In this document: positions 20,897 to 34,100 of the stretch, one piece after another
Position numbering within the stretch: the first letter of the stretch is position 1
How the letters are laid out: every line of letters starts with the position of its first letter
NCBI GenBank assembly: GCA_020064725.1
Contig: JAGTWJ010000002.1
Location: 1,426,001-1,490,000, forward strand
Direction of reading: 5' to 3'
DNA length: 64,000 nucleotides
From: Drechslerella dactyloides
Taxonomy: Eukaryota; Ascomycota; Orbiliomycetes; Orbiliales; Orbiliaceae
The notes under the pieces: model-generated
What the model saw: only the letters and a program-made list of their open reading frames with translations
Databases searched by the model: none
What the model was told of the DNA's origin: nothing
Program-made: the position numbers and the translations under genes

Positions 20897-22380
20897 ATGT
20901 CGACCTTCGGAACGCTCTTCAGAGTTACAACGTGCGTCCAAGCTTAGCTACCCTGTCCCCCTTCGAATAGCTGCCTTGCTGACGACACGAATGCCACAGC
21001 TACGGGGAATCGCACTGCAAGTCGGTGGGATGCATCGTCGACGGCTGCCCGCCGGGCATGGAGCTCACCGAGGCCGATATCCAGCCGCAGATGACCCGGC
21101 GACGGCCCGGCCAGAGCGCCCTCAGCACCCCCGTCAGTACCCCTCACCGGCCCTCCGATAGGCACAGCGCTCGAGACTGACGATCGCGTGCAGAGAGATG
21201 AGAAGGACCTGGTGCAGATCCAGTCGGGCACCGAGTACGGCGTCACCCTCGGCACGCCGATTGGGATGATGGTTAAGAACGAGGACCAGCGGCCGAAGGA
21301 CTACAGCGAGATGGACATCTACCCGCGGCCCAGCCACGCCGACTGGACGTATCTACAGAAGTACGGCGTCAAGGCGCGCAGCGGGGGTGGTCGCAGCTCT
21401 GCCCGCGAGACAATCGGTAGGTTTCCATACCTCTTATCAAGGGGACAGCACCGTTCTCAGTGCTGGATGAATGCCAGGTCATCAATATCTAGACTGGACA
21501 GCGCTTATGAGTGTATATAGGACGGGTGGCCGCTGGCGCTATCGCGGAAAAGTACCTCCGCCTCTCGCACAACATTGAGATCGTGGCCTTCGTCTCGTCC
21601 GTCGGCCCGATCCATCTGTTCGACCCCGAGTCCACACCATCCTCCGACCCGGCCTTCCACAAGCTACTTTCGACGATCACCCGCGAGCATGTCGACTCGT
21701 TCCTCCCCGTCCGCTGCCCGGACACCGTCATTGCCGGCAAGATGGGCGACCTGATCGCAGAGTACCGCGACAAGAAAGACTCCATCGGCGGCTCCGTCAC
21801 CTGCGTGATCAGGAACGTGCCGACAGGCCTCGGCGAGCCGTGCTTCGACAAGATCGAGGCCAAGCTCGCCCATGCTATGCTTTCCATTCCCGCCACGAAG
21901 GGATTCGAAGTCGGCTCCGGCTTCAAGGGGACGGAGATCCCAGGCTCTCAGCACAACGACATGTTTGTTCCGCACCCGACGAGGCCGCTGAGCCTGGCCA
22001 CGGCTACAAACTACTCTGGTGGCATCCAGGGCGGCATCACGAACGGCGAGAACATCTACTTCAAGGTGGCGTTCAAGTCGCCCGCCACGATCAGCCTCGC
22101 GCAGCAGACGGCCTCCTACTCCGGCGAGTCGGGGACGCTGGAGGCGAAGGGCCGGCACGATCCAAGCGTCGTGCCCCGCGCGATCCCGATTGTCGAGGCC
22201 ATGGCGGCGCTGGTGGTTATGGACATGGTGTTGATGCAGCAGAGCCGGGACGCGAGCCGGGAGATGCTAGGTCGGGCGGCGAGAGTGATACCCGAGATGG
22301 ACAAAGAAGAAGAGCAGGCAGCTCTGGCGGGCGTGGAGGCGGTGGTGGAGACGCTGGCGGTGGCGAACGGGCCCGTCTGA
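20897..22380 (+). CDS. ARO2: Chorismate synthase
   Basis: Makes chorismate from 5-enolpyruvylshikimate-3-phosphate, last step of the shikimate pathway; fungal enzymes also reduce their own FMN with NADPH. Four exons, 20897-20931, 21000-21132, 21194-21416 and 21521-22380, encode 416 residues. Start MSTFGTLFRVTTYGESHCKSVGCIVDG is the family N-terminus (given here over three exon pieces in part: MSTFGTLFRVTT then YGESHC). RRRPGQSALSTP, then RDEKD across intron 2, GGGRSSARETIGRVAAGA and the FMN/substrate segment SGGIQGGITNGE are all present. Intron 2 begins GTCAGT, a non-standard +3 base, but the protein match on both sides is exact. The C-terminus ends with a short variable helix. Length is normal and all hallmark segments are intact. 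Confidence 0.96.
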
Positions 22381-22772
22381 GGTCGCGCTGCAGGGTTTTA
22401 TTGTGCGCTGGCAGCTAGCTGCAGAGTTTGGGAAGAAGCTGCTTGGGGATGCTTTGTTTGGCATGTAGATGCATTTGTAGACGTCCGGAGTTCGCGAGTT
22501 CTGCAGGCCTGCAGGTCTGACGTGTCCACGATCTTGATTGTCCGTACTTAAGTTCTTACACAGGTAGTTGTTTATAGACGGTTGTGTGCACCGGTATTGT
22601 TTTATATAAGTTAGCCTGCCCAATCGACCGATTCAGTCTCGAGGTTTCGAATTTCCCGATTCCCCGCCGCAGAAAAAGACGACCCTGTTGCATTTTGGCG
22701 GGTCAACGCACTTTGCAGTGAACGGCGCCGGATGGACAATTATCGACGTTGTCTTTCGCAAAACACCAGAAA
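22381..22772. other. Short intergenic region
   Basis: Holds the 3' flank of ARO2 and the promoter of the next plus-strand gene. Note an ATG at 22732 in a different frame, upstream of the assumed start at 22773; it could act as an overlapping upstream ORF if it is in the leader. Confidence 0.4.
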
Positions 22773-24323
22773 ATGCAGACGATATCGAAAACGGACAATA
22801 ATAACGCGGAGGGGGAGGAGGGCTTTAACAACGGCCTCTCGCTGCCGGACGAGTTCTTCCTGCCTGCGTCGCTCGTCTTTGGCGCCCTCGAGGTCCTGCT
22901 TGCCCTCAACATCTCCCCTCCCAGCTCGACTCCCAGCATCTCCAACTCCGCGGACCCGAATCGGGACTTTCTCCAGATGGCTTCCATGATGGCCGACAGC
23001 ATGAGCAAGATGGCCGCTGAACCGCCTCGCCCGGCCGTTCCAGCGCCCGGCACCGCTCCTCCCGCAGCTGCCCCTCCGCCCACCCCCAGCAAGATCCCGC
23101 TTCCGCCAACCCCGTTCTCCCCGTTGAGCCTCAAGGGCCAGGGAGTCGGCACGCCGAATGAAGTCCCGCTTGATCCACGATTGGGCCCAAGAGTCTCCAC
23201 GAACGCATCTTCTCTCCCCGGTGCTGGAACTAACGGCTTCCCCGGCGCCTCCAACACCATTCCCGGATACGGCTTCCCCAGCCAGACCGGCCTCCCGAGC
23301 CTCGTCTTCCCGCCGACGACGCACCAGGCCTACCACACCCGCAACCTCCTGCTGCACATCTACAGCATGTTTAACGGCGCCCAGGCGGCCATCCACCAGC
23401 TCGGCGCGAACTGCGAGTTCAACCAGAATCTCATCACGTTCTTATCGAACCAGCTCGTCGAGAAGGACCGCAAGATCCAGACGCTGACGGCGTCCGTCAA
23501 CATGCTGCAGACAGCCGTGCAGCGCGCCATGAAGAACAACGAGGAGCTCAAGAAGGCTGAGGAGGGTCTGCAAGAGGAGATTAAAGCCCTCCAGTCGAAC
23601 AGCAGCAGCGAGGCCGACAAAGAAGACGCAGACCTCGTCGCCAAGGTCGACAAGCTCACGCAAGAGCTCGAAGCCTCCACAGCGGAAAAGCAAACCATGG
23701 CACGCGACCACGACAAGAAGCTCGGCGAGCTAGGGAAGGAAGTCGAGGAGCTTAAGGAGACCGTCGAGATCCTCGAAGAGTCCCTACGGTACGCCGTGGC
23801 CCTACGCTTCCAGGATGATGACGACCTCGAAATGGACGACATCCCCGAGCACGACGCGGACCTGCACGAGCTGCGGAACGACGAGGACCGCGCGGAGAAG
23901 ATGCTCAACGGACGACTGGAGGATGTCTCCGCCGCGTCGGACGACAGCCTCATCGACGAGGTCAACGGTGCGGCGCACCGTGAGAACGGACATGTGCTGT
24001 TCACTGACGGCGCATCTTCGTCATCGGGGAGCGGGTATCTTTCCAATCGTCCAATCTACCTCGACAGCATCATGGAAGAGCCCGAGGAAGAGGATAAAGA
24101 AGATGGAGAGTCGCCCCATCGCGGCCGGGGAGAGGCCCCGAGACCTGTAGCAGCTGAGGCTGTCTGTCCTGCGCCTGTCACCGCCGCGACGCCGCGCACC
24201 GCGACGAAGCTGCGAGCGACGGCGAAGCCGTTCGTCAGATCCGGTGACGCGAGCTCCGATTATCAGTACTTCAATAACGAGAATATGCACCTGCAGCAAG
24301 GAGGGTCTACGGTCTTCCTGTAG
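22773..24323 (+). CDS. Unrecognised coiled-coil protein
   Basis: Single exon, 516 residues from the first in-frame ATG (MQTISKTDNN); an upstream in-frame TTG is not a likely start. I do not recognise the family and assign no function. Order: acidic N-terminus with SLPDEFFLPASLVFGALEVL (about 20-45, amphipathic or hydrophobic helix), a Pro/Ala-rich linker (about 75-180), a conserved-looking helical stretch starting HTRNLLLHIYSMFNGAQ (about 188), a long coiled coil (about 226-340, heptads with Leu/Val and many Lys/Glu), then an acidic tail with DDDDLEMDD and EEPEEEDKED. No signal peptide is evident. Such an arrangement suggests a scaffold or oligomerising protein, but this is inference only. 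Confidence 0.75.
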   Translation: MQTISKTDNNNAEGEEGFNNGLSLPDEFFLPASLVFGALEVLLALNISPPSSTPSISNSADPNRDFLQMASMMADSMSKMAAEPPRPAVPAPGTAPPAAAPPPTPSKIPLPPTPFSPLSLKGQGVGTPNEVPLDPRLGPRVSTNASSLPGAGTNGFPGASNTIPGYGFPSQTGLPSLVFPPTTHQAYHTRNLLLHIYSMFNGAQAAIHQLGANCEFNQNLITFLSNQLVEKDRKIQTLTASVNMLQTAVQRAMKNNEELKKAEEGLQEEIKALQSNSSSEADKEDADLVAKVDKLTQELEASTAEKQTMARDHDKKLGELGKEVEELKETVEILEESLRYAVALRFQDDDDLEMDDIPEHDADLHELRNDEDRAEKMLNGRLEDVSAASDDSLIDEVNGAAHRENGHVLFTDGASSSSGSGYLSNRPIYLDSIMEEPEEEDKEDGESPHRGRGEAPRPVAAEAVCPAPVTAATPRTATKLRATAKPFVRSGDASSDYQYFNNENMHLQQGGSTVFL

Positions 24324-27300
24324 AGTTCTCTTTGCACGCAAGACACTCGTGAGCACGCTTTCTGCTGCGGTATCGTCACTTTTGTCCTCTTCTTGAATTG
24401 TTTCTGCTCCTCAAACCTTTCTGAGATTGCTCGCGGACTGCGTGCACGGCTTCATCGTGGGATTACGGCGGTTGGTTACGTTACGATTACTACACGGGCA
24501 CTCGCTTGGAGTTTTTTTTATTCTTCCTTTGTCTTGTAGTAGTTTACCCTTTGGCTTTCTGTTGTTTTTCTGATTTGCGTATTTGCATTGTTGGTGTTTT
24601 CGGTATATGGGGGGGTTCAGAATGGAGTTCAGCGAATTTGCAGTTTCGTTGGCTTGGGTCTATTGCATTGTCCGTTTTATAGATGGGTTTTGTATAGGTC
24701 TATATTGTTCTAGAGGTGCTTCAATTTGCATCAATCGATCACGCGGTGGGGGGCATGTATGCATACGGGGGCGTGTGGAGGCGCCAGACATTCTGATTAC
24801 GTGGAGTTCTCATGATTCGGAGTATACTAGTAATCACGATCACAATTAATGCACAATGACAAAAAGTGCTTTTGAATGAATATCAAATACTAGTAGGTTG
24901 GCTTTGTCCGATGATTGTTCAATCAATTAGATATCGAGAGCACTCTCCGATACAGCGGGGACTCCGTGCGGGCTTCCGCCGGTTAGACTGGATGGCCAAC
25001 TGGATGCTAAGCATACAAATTATGTATGATTTCAATGCAAGCCCATATGCGTATCATAAGCGTTCGCGAGCTCATCGCTTCTCGTTCACGAGACGGCTTT
25101 GTTATGATATAGCGCAGATTGATGACCGATGTGACGATTGCTCATATTCAATACCCTCGCAGCGTCATTATGACCACACGAGAAACAACCCTTATAAACG
25201 GAAATAACAGAATAGCTGCTTCGACGGATGCATCAGAAAGACGAAGGCAAAGGATCCGGAAATGATATCTGTGGCGTCGGAGTTTGGTCTTCACAACTAA
25301 GTAAGTATGTATACTCGAATATTCTGTTGAGGATTCGACGGCATCGGAACATAAGTATTACGTCGGCATTCCAGTCGCATCTTATCAATTGATTCGGATC
25401 GTACGTAACGGAGGTAACCTGTATAAATATACGAATCCGTTGGGGCACTACCCTCCGTTCCGAGCGAATAATCGATCACTCATCTCGCATCGACATTTCG
25501 ACGCCGGGCATCGAAATTATGTAATTTCAGGGTCCGGTTCTCAAATGCAGGGTCTCAAGATATTCTCGACGACAAGCTGACGTTTCTACTATGTAGTTCT
25601 TACTAGATCCTGCAACCGTATCCGACTGAGGTACGTGTATACTATACGGACGAAAACGTACGATCTTCAAGTTATATTAGTCACGACCGGGATCTCGACC
25701 CCGGTGCGGCTTTTAATCCATGTTCTAGCTGGCTAGTTGACAGTTCTAGTGCGGTGACGACGCTACTGGGAGCTAAAATGATAGCTAGCTAGTGTTGGAG
25801 AATACGAGATGATGTCTCGAAACTGGGGTTGATCAATCGGACTGTTTACCGCGCAATCGATACAATCCGGTAGATGGTGATGCATACGTACACAAGGAAA
25901 GCGGGAAACTATAGCCTGGCTTACCGGTGGGCAAAAGCTTGCATGCGTAGGAGGCGGTGGGATACGTCGGAGGCGATTTACTTGACTGAGCTAGCAGTAC
26001 GCTACTTCTAGCTTCTGCTAGCTAGCGGAAGGCAGCCGGATTGAACTTTGGGAACCCGGGTTCGAATTCGCCGAATGCTATCAGCCGAAGGATATCAGCG
26101 GAAGAGAAATTACTTTCACTCAACCTAGCATCCATCCGTCCATCTATCCGTCCATCCTTCCACCCACCCATTCATCCACCCATTCATACATACTTTTACA
26201 TACGTAGTAAAGCCCGCACGTACGTACGAATGTTGGAAAATGTGATACGTCTCGTTGACGTCGCGGGAGCTTGCAAGGAGCCTCGGGTATTAACGCTCCG
26301 ATTACATATGAAATCTCGGGTTCGCCGCCCGCCCCCCGCTGTCAGGCTGTCATGTATTATCAATCGAGGCGAGACGCGCAGGAACCGAGCGGAACGTGCG
26401 GAAAATGAATTCCGGCGATGAATCGGGCTAGAACTGCGATAATTCATAAGCAGCGTCCACATCATACATACATACATATGTACGCACGCGAATCTGCACG
26501 GCGGTGCCGTTTCGGTTGGCGAGAAGACGCATATCACTTTGCGAGCCGTGTCTTTTTTTTGGTGCATCTTGTGTGGGTCGGGTGAGTGGATTTGGGGGCG
26601 TGTATTATGTTATATTCCATCATTGAGGACATCAGATTTTAGCCATTCTCGGAACGAGCCGGATGCTCGACGTCGCGGTTAGCCATGATGTGCTGAGTGG
26701 GTAATGCTCACAAGATGCCCTGTATGAATTGAGGGAAGTTTTAAATATCGTTTGTGATAAGGATTCGCAACTGATATCGGATGAGAGTTGAGTGGTAATT
26801 TCATCAAATTGATGTTAGCTAGTCGGCCGGGTATATGCAGAATGAACTTTCGGCACATGCACATCGTACGAGCCCTCGCTCGAAATGTAACGGCGGACGG
26901 CGGCCATAACGTTAGGAACGCTACGCTAGTTGGCAGGCAGGAAGAGACCCTTCAGATCGCTCGATCGAGGGCATATGATGGCACCCAGTGGTGCCCAACC
27001 ATGCGCTCACTAAAATCACCTTTGCACACACAAGTAGAGGCCGGCCGTCGATCTCCATCATGATGGATGCAAATGTCCCCTCGTTGAGAATGTTATCGGT
27101 CTAGCAAGGGTTCGGGTGAATTTCAGGCAGCTTCCTCATGGTCGGAAAGGTGCGACGGCGGGGTCCACTGGCTCCACCAGTTGATCAAGTCGTCTGGGGA
27201 TGTCTTCTGCGGGTATCCCTGAATGGGCCGGATGTTTGAGTCAAGTTGGATTAATCTGCGTGAGGGCTTTATCGCAGATTGTTAATTGTGAGATGTCGCA

Positions 27301-30300
27301 CGGCCGGTTCGAGTTTTGCTGGCGTCATCGTGCCGATGCAGGGAGGCTTTCGGGGAGGTCGTGCGAGGTCGACAGCAGGCAGAAAGACGTCCTCCATCCT
27401 CGAGAGCGTGCATTCGAGAGCATGCACTCTCCGAGGCGAGGAGTGATATGAATTAGCGGATCGCAATTATCACTTTGGGACGGCAGAAGCTGCAGGATTG
27501 TGGAATGCAAATGTGCTTGTCTGCGCGAGTCGACTTTGTGTACGCCGCATGCGTCTGCGGTCAAAGCGCGCCCATTTGACAGCACTGCACACATATCACA
27601 TTTTCGCCCTCCTGCAGACAGGCCGACAAGCTCGACTCCAGCGCGAAATTCTGCAACCACACCGCCGGTTTTTATATACGTTGCCCAACCCATAGCGCAG
27701 TACCTCCGCTGCCGGACCGGTACGTCGAGGGACAAGTGTGAATTGTCCTCCCTCCGAACGAACCCTGCCGTTGTGGAAGAATGCGCAAAGACACTGGCTG
27801 GGGCTCTGATCCGCTCGGTGGGACGGGGTACCAGCAGGTACCACCGTCAGGCCACAGGTAGCTCGTGCAAAATACTTGCTTGAGTTCACCCTTATCGATA
27901 GCTGTGCGCCGGACGTGCATGCGGTGCAGCAATCAGGTTCTGGACAGGAAAATTAAATTAACCGTGACAAGCGTCCGAATTTCGAAGCGGGGTGCATATC
28001 GCCATCTTGAGTGAGTGTTAATTAAAACCCACGGCCGGCCGGCCAGGTTGGGCAAATGGCCTCATGATATGATCTGACAGGTTAATTATAACAGCTGATG
28101 TGCGAGATGTCTCAACGGGCGTCCACGTCCTTCGGCGGATTCCGGTTGGGCCATTTCGCGTCGTCTTGGGCTGCATTCCATTTTACACGAGAAGCGAGCG
28201 CATTGCATTATCAACTGGCGAACTAGCCGATGGTGGTTGCAGCAGGCTAGTCAAGCTGACTGAATTGACTACTATCAGAAATGTCGAGAAAGTAGAGGTA
28301 CGAGCACCCCGAGGCACAAGTACCGCTACCTTGACCTTGTATGAGCTAACATTTTATGTCCAACAGAATTTAGACACCTTGATGTCAGAACGGCTCAAAT
28401 CAAGCCTTATGCAAACCCAGCGAGACGGTTGCCAATCGCCTGCACCAATCGCACGACCCGTGCTTGCTCTCGCTTCCCGCCCGACGGATTCGGCCTAGAG
28501 CCAACCAACTGAGCAGCTCTGACGCGCATGCGGACCCAAAGGCCGCTCGCTGCCTGGGGATTGGCTGATGCCACAGCGCTTGCCGGCGAATCGCAGAGGT
28601 CGAAGCTGCCCGTCCCATCTTGCAAATCTTGATCGTGAGATCGCGAGGGCCCTTGGGATCGCGGAGATGCTATCTCCGTTGCTGGTGACCGAGCTGGCCA
28701 GAAGCTCGCCTGCTCCCTGACCCTGCAATGATGCATATTGCATTCTTTTATTCACTCAATTTGCACTTTACTCACACCGTCACGTCACAGGCAGTGCTTA
28801 TCGGTACCACGCTGTTCGAAAAGCGGCTTCCTGCCAATTCTGGTAGCTGCCCTACGCCAAGGTTGTCGACAAGCCCAACAATGTTTCAATTTCGATCGCC
28901 CGAAGGACTGCAGGCCGACATGCTTCTAATCTCCAGCTGCACGTAATCATCATATCTGTTGGTATTAGGTGATTCCCGTTGGTAAAAAAGAAGCACCGGC
29001 CGGTCGATTAGCGCCGCGATTCGGGACCTGTCGGTGCCGTGCTGCCGATCTAAGTTTGCTCTTTCCTTCCGACTGGAATCACGGCGCCTCGGTTTCCTGT
29101 GGCCGTCTGGACGGATCTATCGGCGATCGAATCGTACGATATCCTTCCCATGGTTGGGTGTCGTGATATCCAGCGTGTCTGGAGCGTGTATGCATGTAGG
29201 GAAGGGAGAGGATTCAGCCTGGCCTGCTGCAGGCTGAACGAACGCCCGGACGCACGCCTCAGGAAAAGCGATCCGTTTTCCCAGCCTGTGCGTGCGTGCG
29301 TGCGTCGTTTACACAAGAAGATTTTCCCGTAAGAATTAACAAACGGTTTACTCAAGAAATATCCTCTTTTGCTCTATTCGTTTTCGTAGTGGCTGCCCCG
29401 AAATTCAACAGAGTGGAGCAACCTCGGAAGGCAAATTAGATTCCTGGGGAAAGGGAGGAAATATTATCCCGAGCTGAAGGTTCGAGCTGCGGCTGGCTGG
29501 CAAGCTGGTTGGCTGGTCGACTTGTTATCAGAACGCGAGGCGGGAACCAGGCAGCCAGGTAGGGAAGGGATGGAAGGGAAAGGAAGGGATGGGAGGCTTG
29601 GACCGCGTCTGCACTGTCATGCCGTGCGTGCATGCAGTGCACTGCTGAACGCGACGGGCAACAGATATCCAACAGAATATACCGCTCGCCGTTCCATCAA
29701 CCGACATCTGACCGAGCGACTGCCGTGGGTGACTCTGATTATCAGCATCAGATGTGATATCAATCTGCGTCTGGCTGATTTGCATTCACGAAGGCTCCGT
29801 GCGTGGATGGCGATCCGGGTCCCGCAGCGGCGGAGATAATGCGCCGCGACAGCTGCGAGACAAGACAGCAAAAGTCGAGTCAGGAGTCAGTGCGGTGCCG
29901 CGAGGCAGAAGCATGGCGGTGTCATGATTGACGACGCTGAGGGTGGAAAGGGGCAGGCGTGCGTGCGTGCGCGCATTGATAACCTTCCCTTCGCTTCGAA
30001 TACGATGTCATGTCGTCGACGTGTGTTCAGCTCGCCCTGTCGATGTGGAGCCGTGCGGCATGTCTGTTCAGACAAATATAAAATGTGCGCGCATGCGGGC
30101 TGGGAAAGCAGTTTTGCTTGGCCTCATCTTGGCAGAGATAAGTGTAGCATCGTCGCTGATATCCTCTGGTAGCGTTTCTGCGGGCTGTTTCTTTCGTTTC
30201 TTCTTCCTCGCGGCATCCCCAGCCACGGATATGCTACGCTGCTAACTCTGCTTGTGCACTTGCACTCCGAGCTTCGCGCAAGGATCACGGCTTTTCATAC

Positions 30301-31066
30301 TCCCCGCGTTCAGATCGGGCAGCTAGCTCTCCCGTTATCCTGACAATATATCCGCTTGTTAATTCACGATTCCAGAACCCGCCCAGGTATGTAGCATGCT
30401 ACTATGGCAAAGCAGGTTGCTATCTTGCATCCTCTGATTTGCTCGCTCACGCGACCCGGATCGAGAAGGTGCGAAGGTGCCCGCTGGCCTTGATATGACT
30501 GGCTGCGAGTGGCCAGACGGCCTAGATCCCTGAACCCGGGCAGCCCGTGCGACCTGCTAACGTCTCATGCACATCATCCATATCATGGAGCGGGACGACG
30601 CGAGCGAATTTGCAGAGGAGAGTTGGCCGGCTAGCCGGCCATCCAGAGGACGCGGAGAAGTTGAGTTTTTGGGTTTGATTAAAAAATTCCCGCCCCGGCT
30701 GCCTCTTCCAGTGACCGCCCTTTGCCCGTGCATGCATTGTTCCCCAGACTCCCGGTGGGCGGATGAATCGATGGACGAATGAATGTTGATGTTCCTCAGA
30801 TAAGAAGTCTGGATGCATGTATCGGCTGGGGGTGTTATGTGCGTGGTTGTATTGTACTTATTGTTGGGAGGGTAAACCTTCCCGTCTGGGACTGCCAACC
30901 TTATTTTCTGCACAGCTCGCTCCTGTTCTGAATTCTGCTGTCTCGTATCGACAGCGAGACAATCTGCAATGAGGTTTTGGAACGAAATGATTGACGTTGA
31001 CATATGCACTCTAGCGACCCAGACCCACTGATTGGCAAGCAGGCTTTTCACATGTCTTCCATGTAC

Positions 31067-31114
31067 ATGTACAGTACCGTGTCGTACTGTACTGTATCAT
31101 ACTGTACTGTACAT
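31067..31114 (+). repeat. Hairpin-forming inverted repeat
   Basis: ATGTACAGTAC (31067-31077) and GTACTGTACAT (31104-31114) are exact reverse complements, with further TACTGTA copies in the 26-base loop, so alternative pairings exist. Confidence 0.7.
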
Positions 31115-34100
31115 ACATCTGACGCTACATCTGCTGCAGCTGCGAGGACATGATTGACATCGCATTCGGAGCAGCTGAAGTTTCGGCCAACCCGTCACGA
31201 CACAGCTCACAAGACAGTGTATGTGGTGGTATCGAGCAGATATACCAACCGCCATCCAAGCTAGCTTCAGCTTGCCGCAGCTAGCTGGCCGCCGGCACAA
31301 GAAGTCTCGGTACCTGATGGCGCTAGAGACACGCACAGCTCTGCTATGTATAGCTTCGTAGATTTGATATTGCTTCGGATATGTTTCCCTCTTCAATAAA
31401 CGTGCATGCCTTCGCGAAGAAGAGACGACGCCACGGCCACAGCTACCACGATAACTTTAGCTCTTGACTCCGTAACTTCTGACTAACGGCCTCGCAAAAA
31501 AGAAACTATCCAACGCGAAGACGAGGGATTTCCCTACCGCAGCTGCAGACCGGGCCTTTGATTGGAGGGGAAGCAGCGACCTCGATCCGATTCGCTGGAG
31601 GCAACGTCTTGCATGCCCACGCCTGTCGACGTCGTCGTCGAGGGGCCGGTCGATGCAGCATATATGCATGCATGCATGTTCGAGGGGACATACTATGTAA
31701 TGTATCTGGAATGGCATGGTGTTGGGTAACGTTTCTACCTGCGGCTTCCGGTGAACTCTAATGCAACTGCACGGTGCGAAAGGAAAAGGAAAACGCAAGC
31801 TTCTTGGCACGAAATTTATATTGAACCGATCATACTAGCAGTGCATTATATCATCTCGGATCATGTCGTGGACGGTGTTGGAGCTTCCCGTTGCATGTTG
31901 CGATATAACGGAGCTTGCAGATATCATACCGACTGTACATGTTTCGGCTCGAGCTCCAACGTCGCAATTAATTCGTTCGTTCGCGCCGGCGCCGTCGTTG
32001 GCGTTTCCGACGGTTGGAAATCATTGCTTGTTGCGCAATATCAACCATATGCAGCCAACGTACCTTCTCCTTCCGTTGTCTATAATTATGTAAATCAAAG
32101 CAAAGCATAGTCGTAGCTGATATAACGAATACGTGTATCAATGTAAATGGGGGCTTGAAGCTTCCTGCAGTTGGTAACTGTCTTATCGATCATGAAGTGA
32201 GCAGCGCTGTAGACTCGCGTTCTGCGACAATAGTGAATCAATTGATCGCATTTTCTATAGCTGATATGTAATATACTAAGCTAGCTAAGCATGTAGTATC
32301 AGAAATACGCGAAATTGCACGTTATGCGCCCGTCCGATATAAGTGTATCCTCCCGGATGCCGTTAACTTGTCGTTCGTCGCCCGCGACACATACGGCAAT
32401 CGCATCAGGGCGTTCGAACGGGAAGGAAGGTGCGGAGCCGGAACGCCAGCACCCGCGAACCGGAGCAGGGTGGTACCTTGCCAACGTTTCCGTCAACGAT
32501 TAGATGAGATGTATGGTACTCTGGACGTGCAGGTATTCTCCACGACTCGCGTTCACGATTTGCCGTGCGGAGTGCATGGCATGGGCTATTTTTACTTTTG
32601 AAGATAAACCCTCGAATTTTGAAAGTGTGGAGAGAGCGGACGGACAGGCCAGACATGGTGTAGTAGTATATTTCGAAAACGAAAGAAAGAAAAAAAGTTG
32701 CTAGCTGTGGCTGAACGGGCACGTCGCCGGACCGGCACGACCAGCGCTAGAGCGGCTAGTTTGGCAACTAAAATTTGCAGCATGCAGTGCGATCCCTGCT
32801 GGTTGATGGCTGAGAGACGCATGCGAATGGACGGAAGACTGCCAATTGATTAGTTGTTCTTTTTCCCCAGCGAGAAACGCTCGCTCGTGCGTGAATGTAG
32901 CTCGATGATTGGGGCGATATGTCTCGAGTTCTAGTTCACGGACATGCATGGCTTTGGTATGGCTGCGTTAGTCCCCCGAGACGACGTTAGTGCAAGCCCC
33001 GCTGGCGTGGACCCTTCCCACGAACCGGTATATTAGTACTGAGATCTTCTTCCGTATCCCCCAAAGCAATGCATGTTCTCCGCAGTCTGGATGTCGTGAA
33101 TGTACTGTACGCCCCAGTGTCCATTATCTTCTCCGCACATCTGTGGACACGAAGCTAAGAAGACTCCAAGAGCTCCGCGATAGTCGACAGAGTATCGACC
33201 TAAAAATCCGGGGTGCACGCGTTCCCTCATTCGGGAAAGCGAGGTGGAGCGGGCCCGATCGAAGAGCTTAAGAGAAGCTGTTCACGAAATTCGCGCAGGG
33301 TTTACCTTTGCAACTGCCTGCAGATGAACGAATACAAGCAGTCTCGGGACGAACGAAGCGTTTATCAAAACTCAATTCTGTTAGCTCGAGTTGTTTCCCT
33401 CCACAGAGGAGAACGAAACGGCTTGGTGCGATCCCCAGCACATGCAGCAGGGTGATAACTGAATAAAGCCGTACTTGGTACATCGCAAACACCTTTACAT
33501 ATCGTAGAGAGTTTGAAGTGTACTGACTGTACGTCTGGGAGGTGATGTCTGTATGTATGTACGAACGGGACGAGAGGGGCTGCAGCGGTGCCATCAGGCC
33601 ACCACCGCGCATCGATTTTCTTTGCTTCTTCCCCAAAGGTACTTGCATGCGCCTATTTAAATCCCTCATAGTAGCCGAATGACATACGCTGAGGTAAGAT
33701 GCGCATTCAGGGCGGCTGATCGCAAATCGTTGGGGGCGTGTCAAGTTAACATGTTGGCGAAAGCAAGTTACATCGACGGGCGGGCGAGCGAGATGATGGT
33801 GTCGTGGGTGGTGTTGAGCCGGCCAGGGTGCTTTTTACGTTTGGACGACCAGCCGGCGTAAGATGTGAGATCACATTTTTTTAAAACCGTCAGGTTCGCT
33901 TTTACCTCGCCTCGGTATGTGTGTCGCAGGCAAATTTGTGCACCTTTAGCGGAAGTTTACCACACCCACAGGTCGAGTTCGAGACTGTGGTGTGTGCGAG
34001 TGTGGGAACGTCGTCTGGGGTCGATATGATATCAATATCAATAGGTGACCGGGCCATATTGGTAGGGGGTGGATGGGCCGGCAGGGATGGGTGGCCGGTG

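Noticed and set aside
26050..26080. GGGTTCGAATTC resembling a tRNA T-loop
   Set aside because: The flanks do not pair into a T-stem and no acceptor, D or anticodon arms can be built around it.
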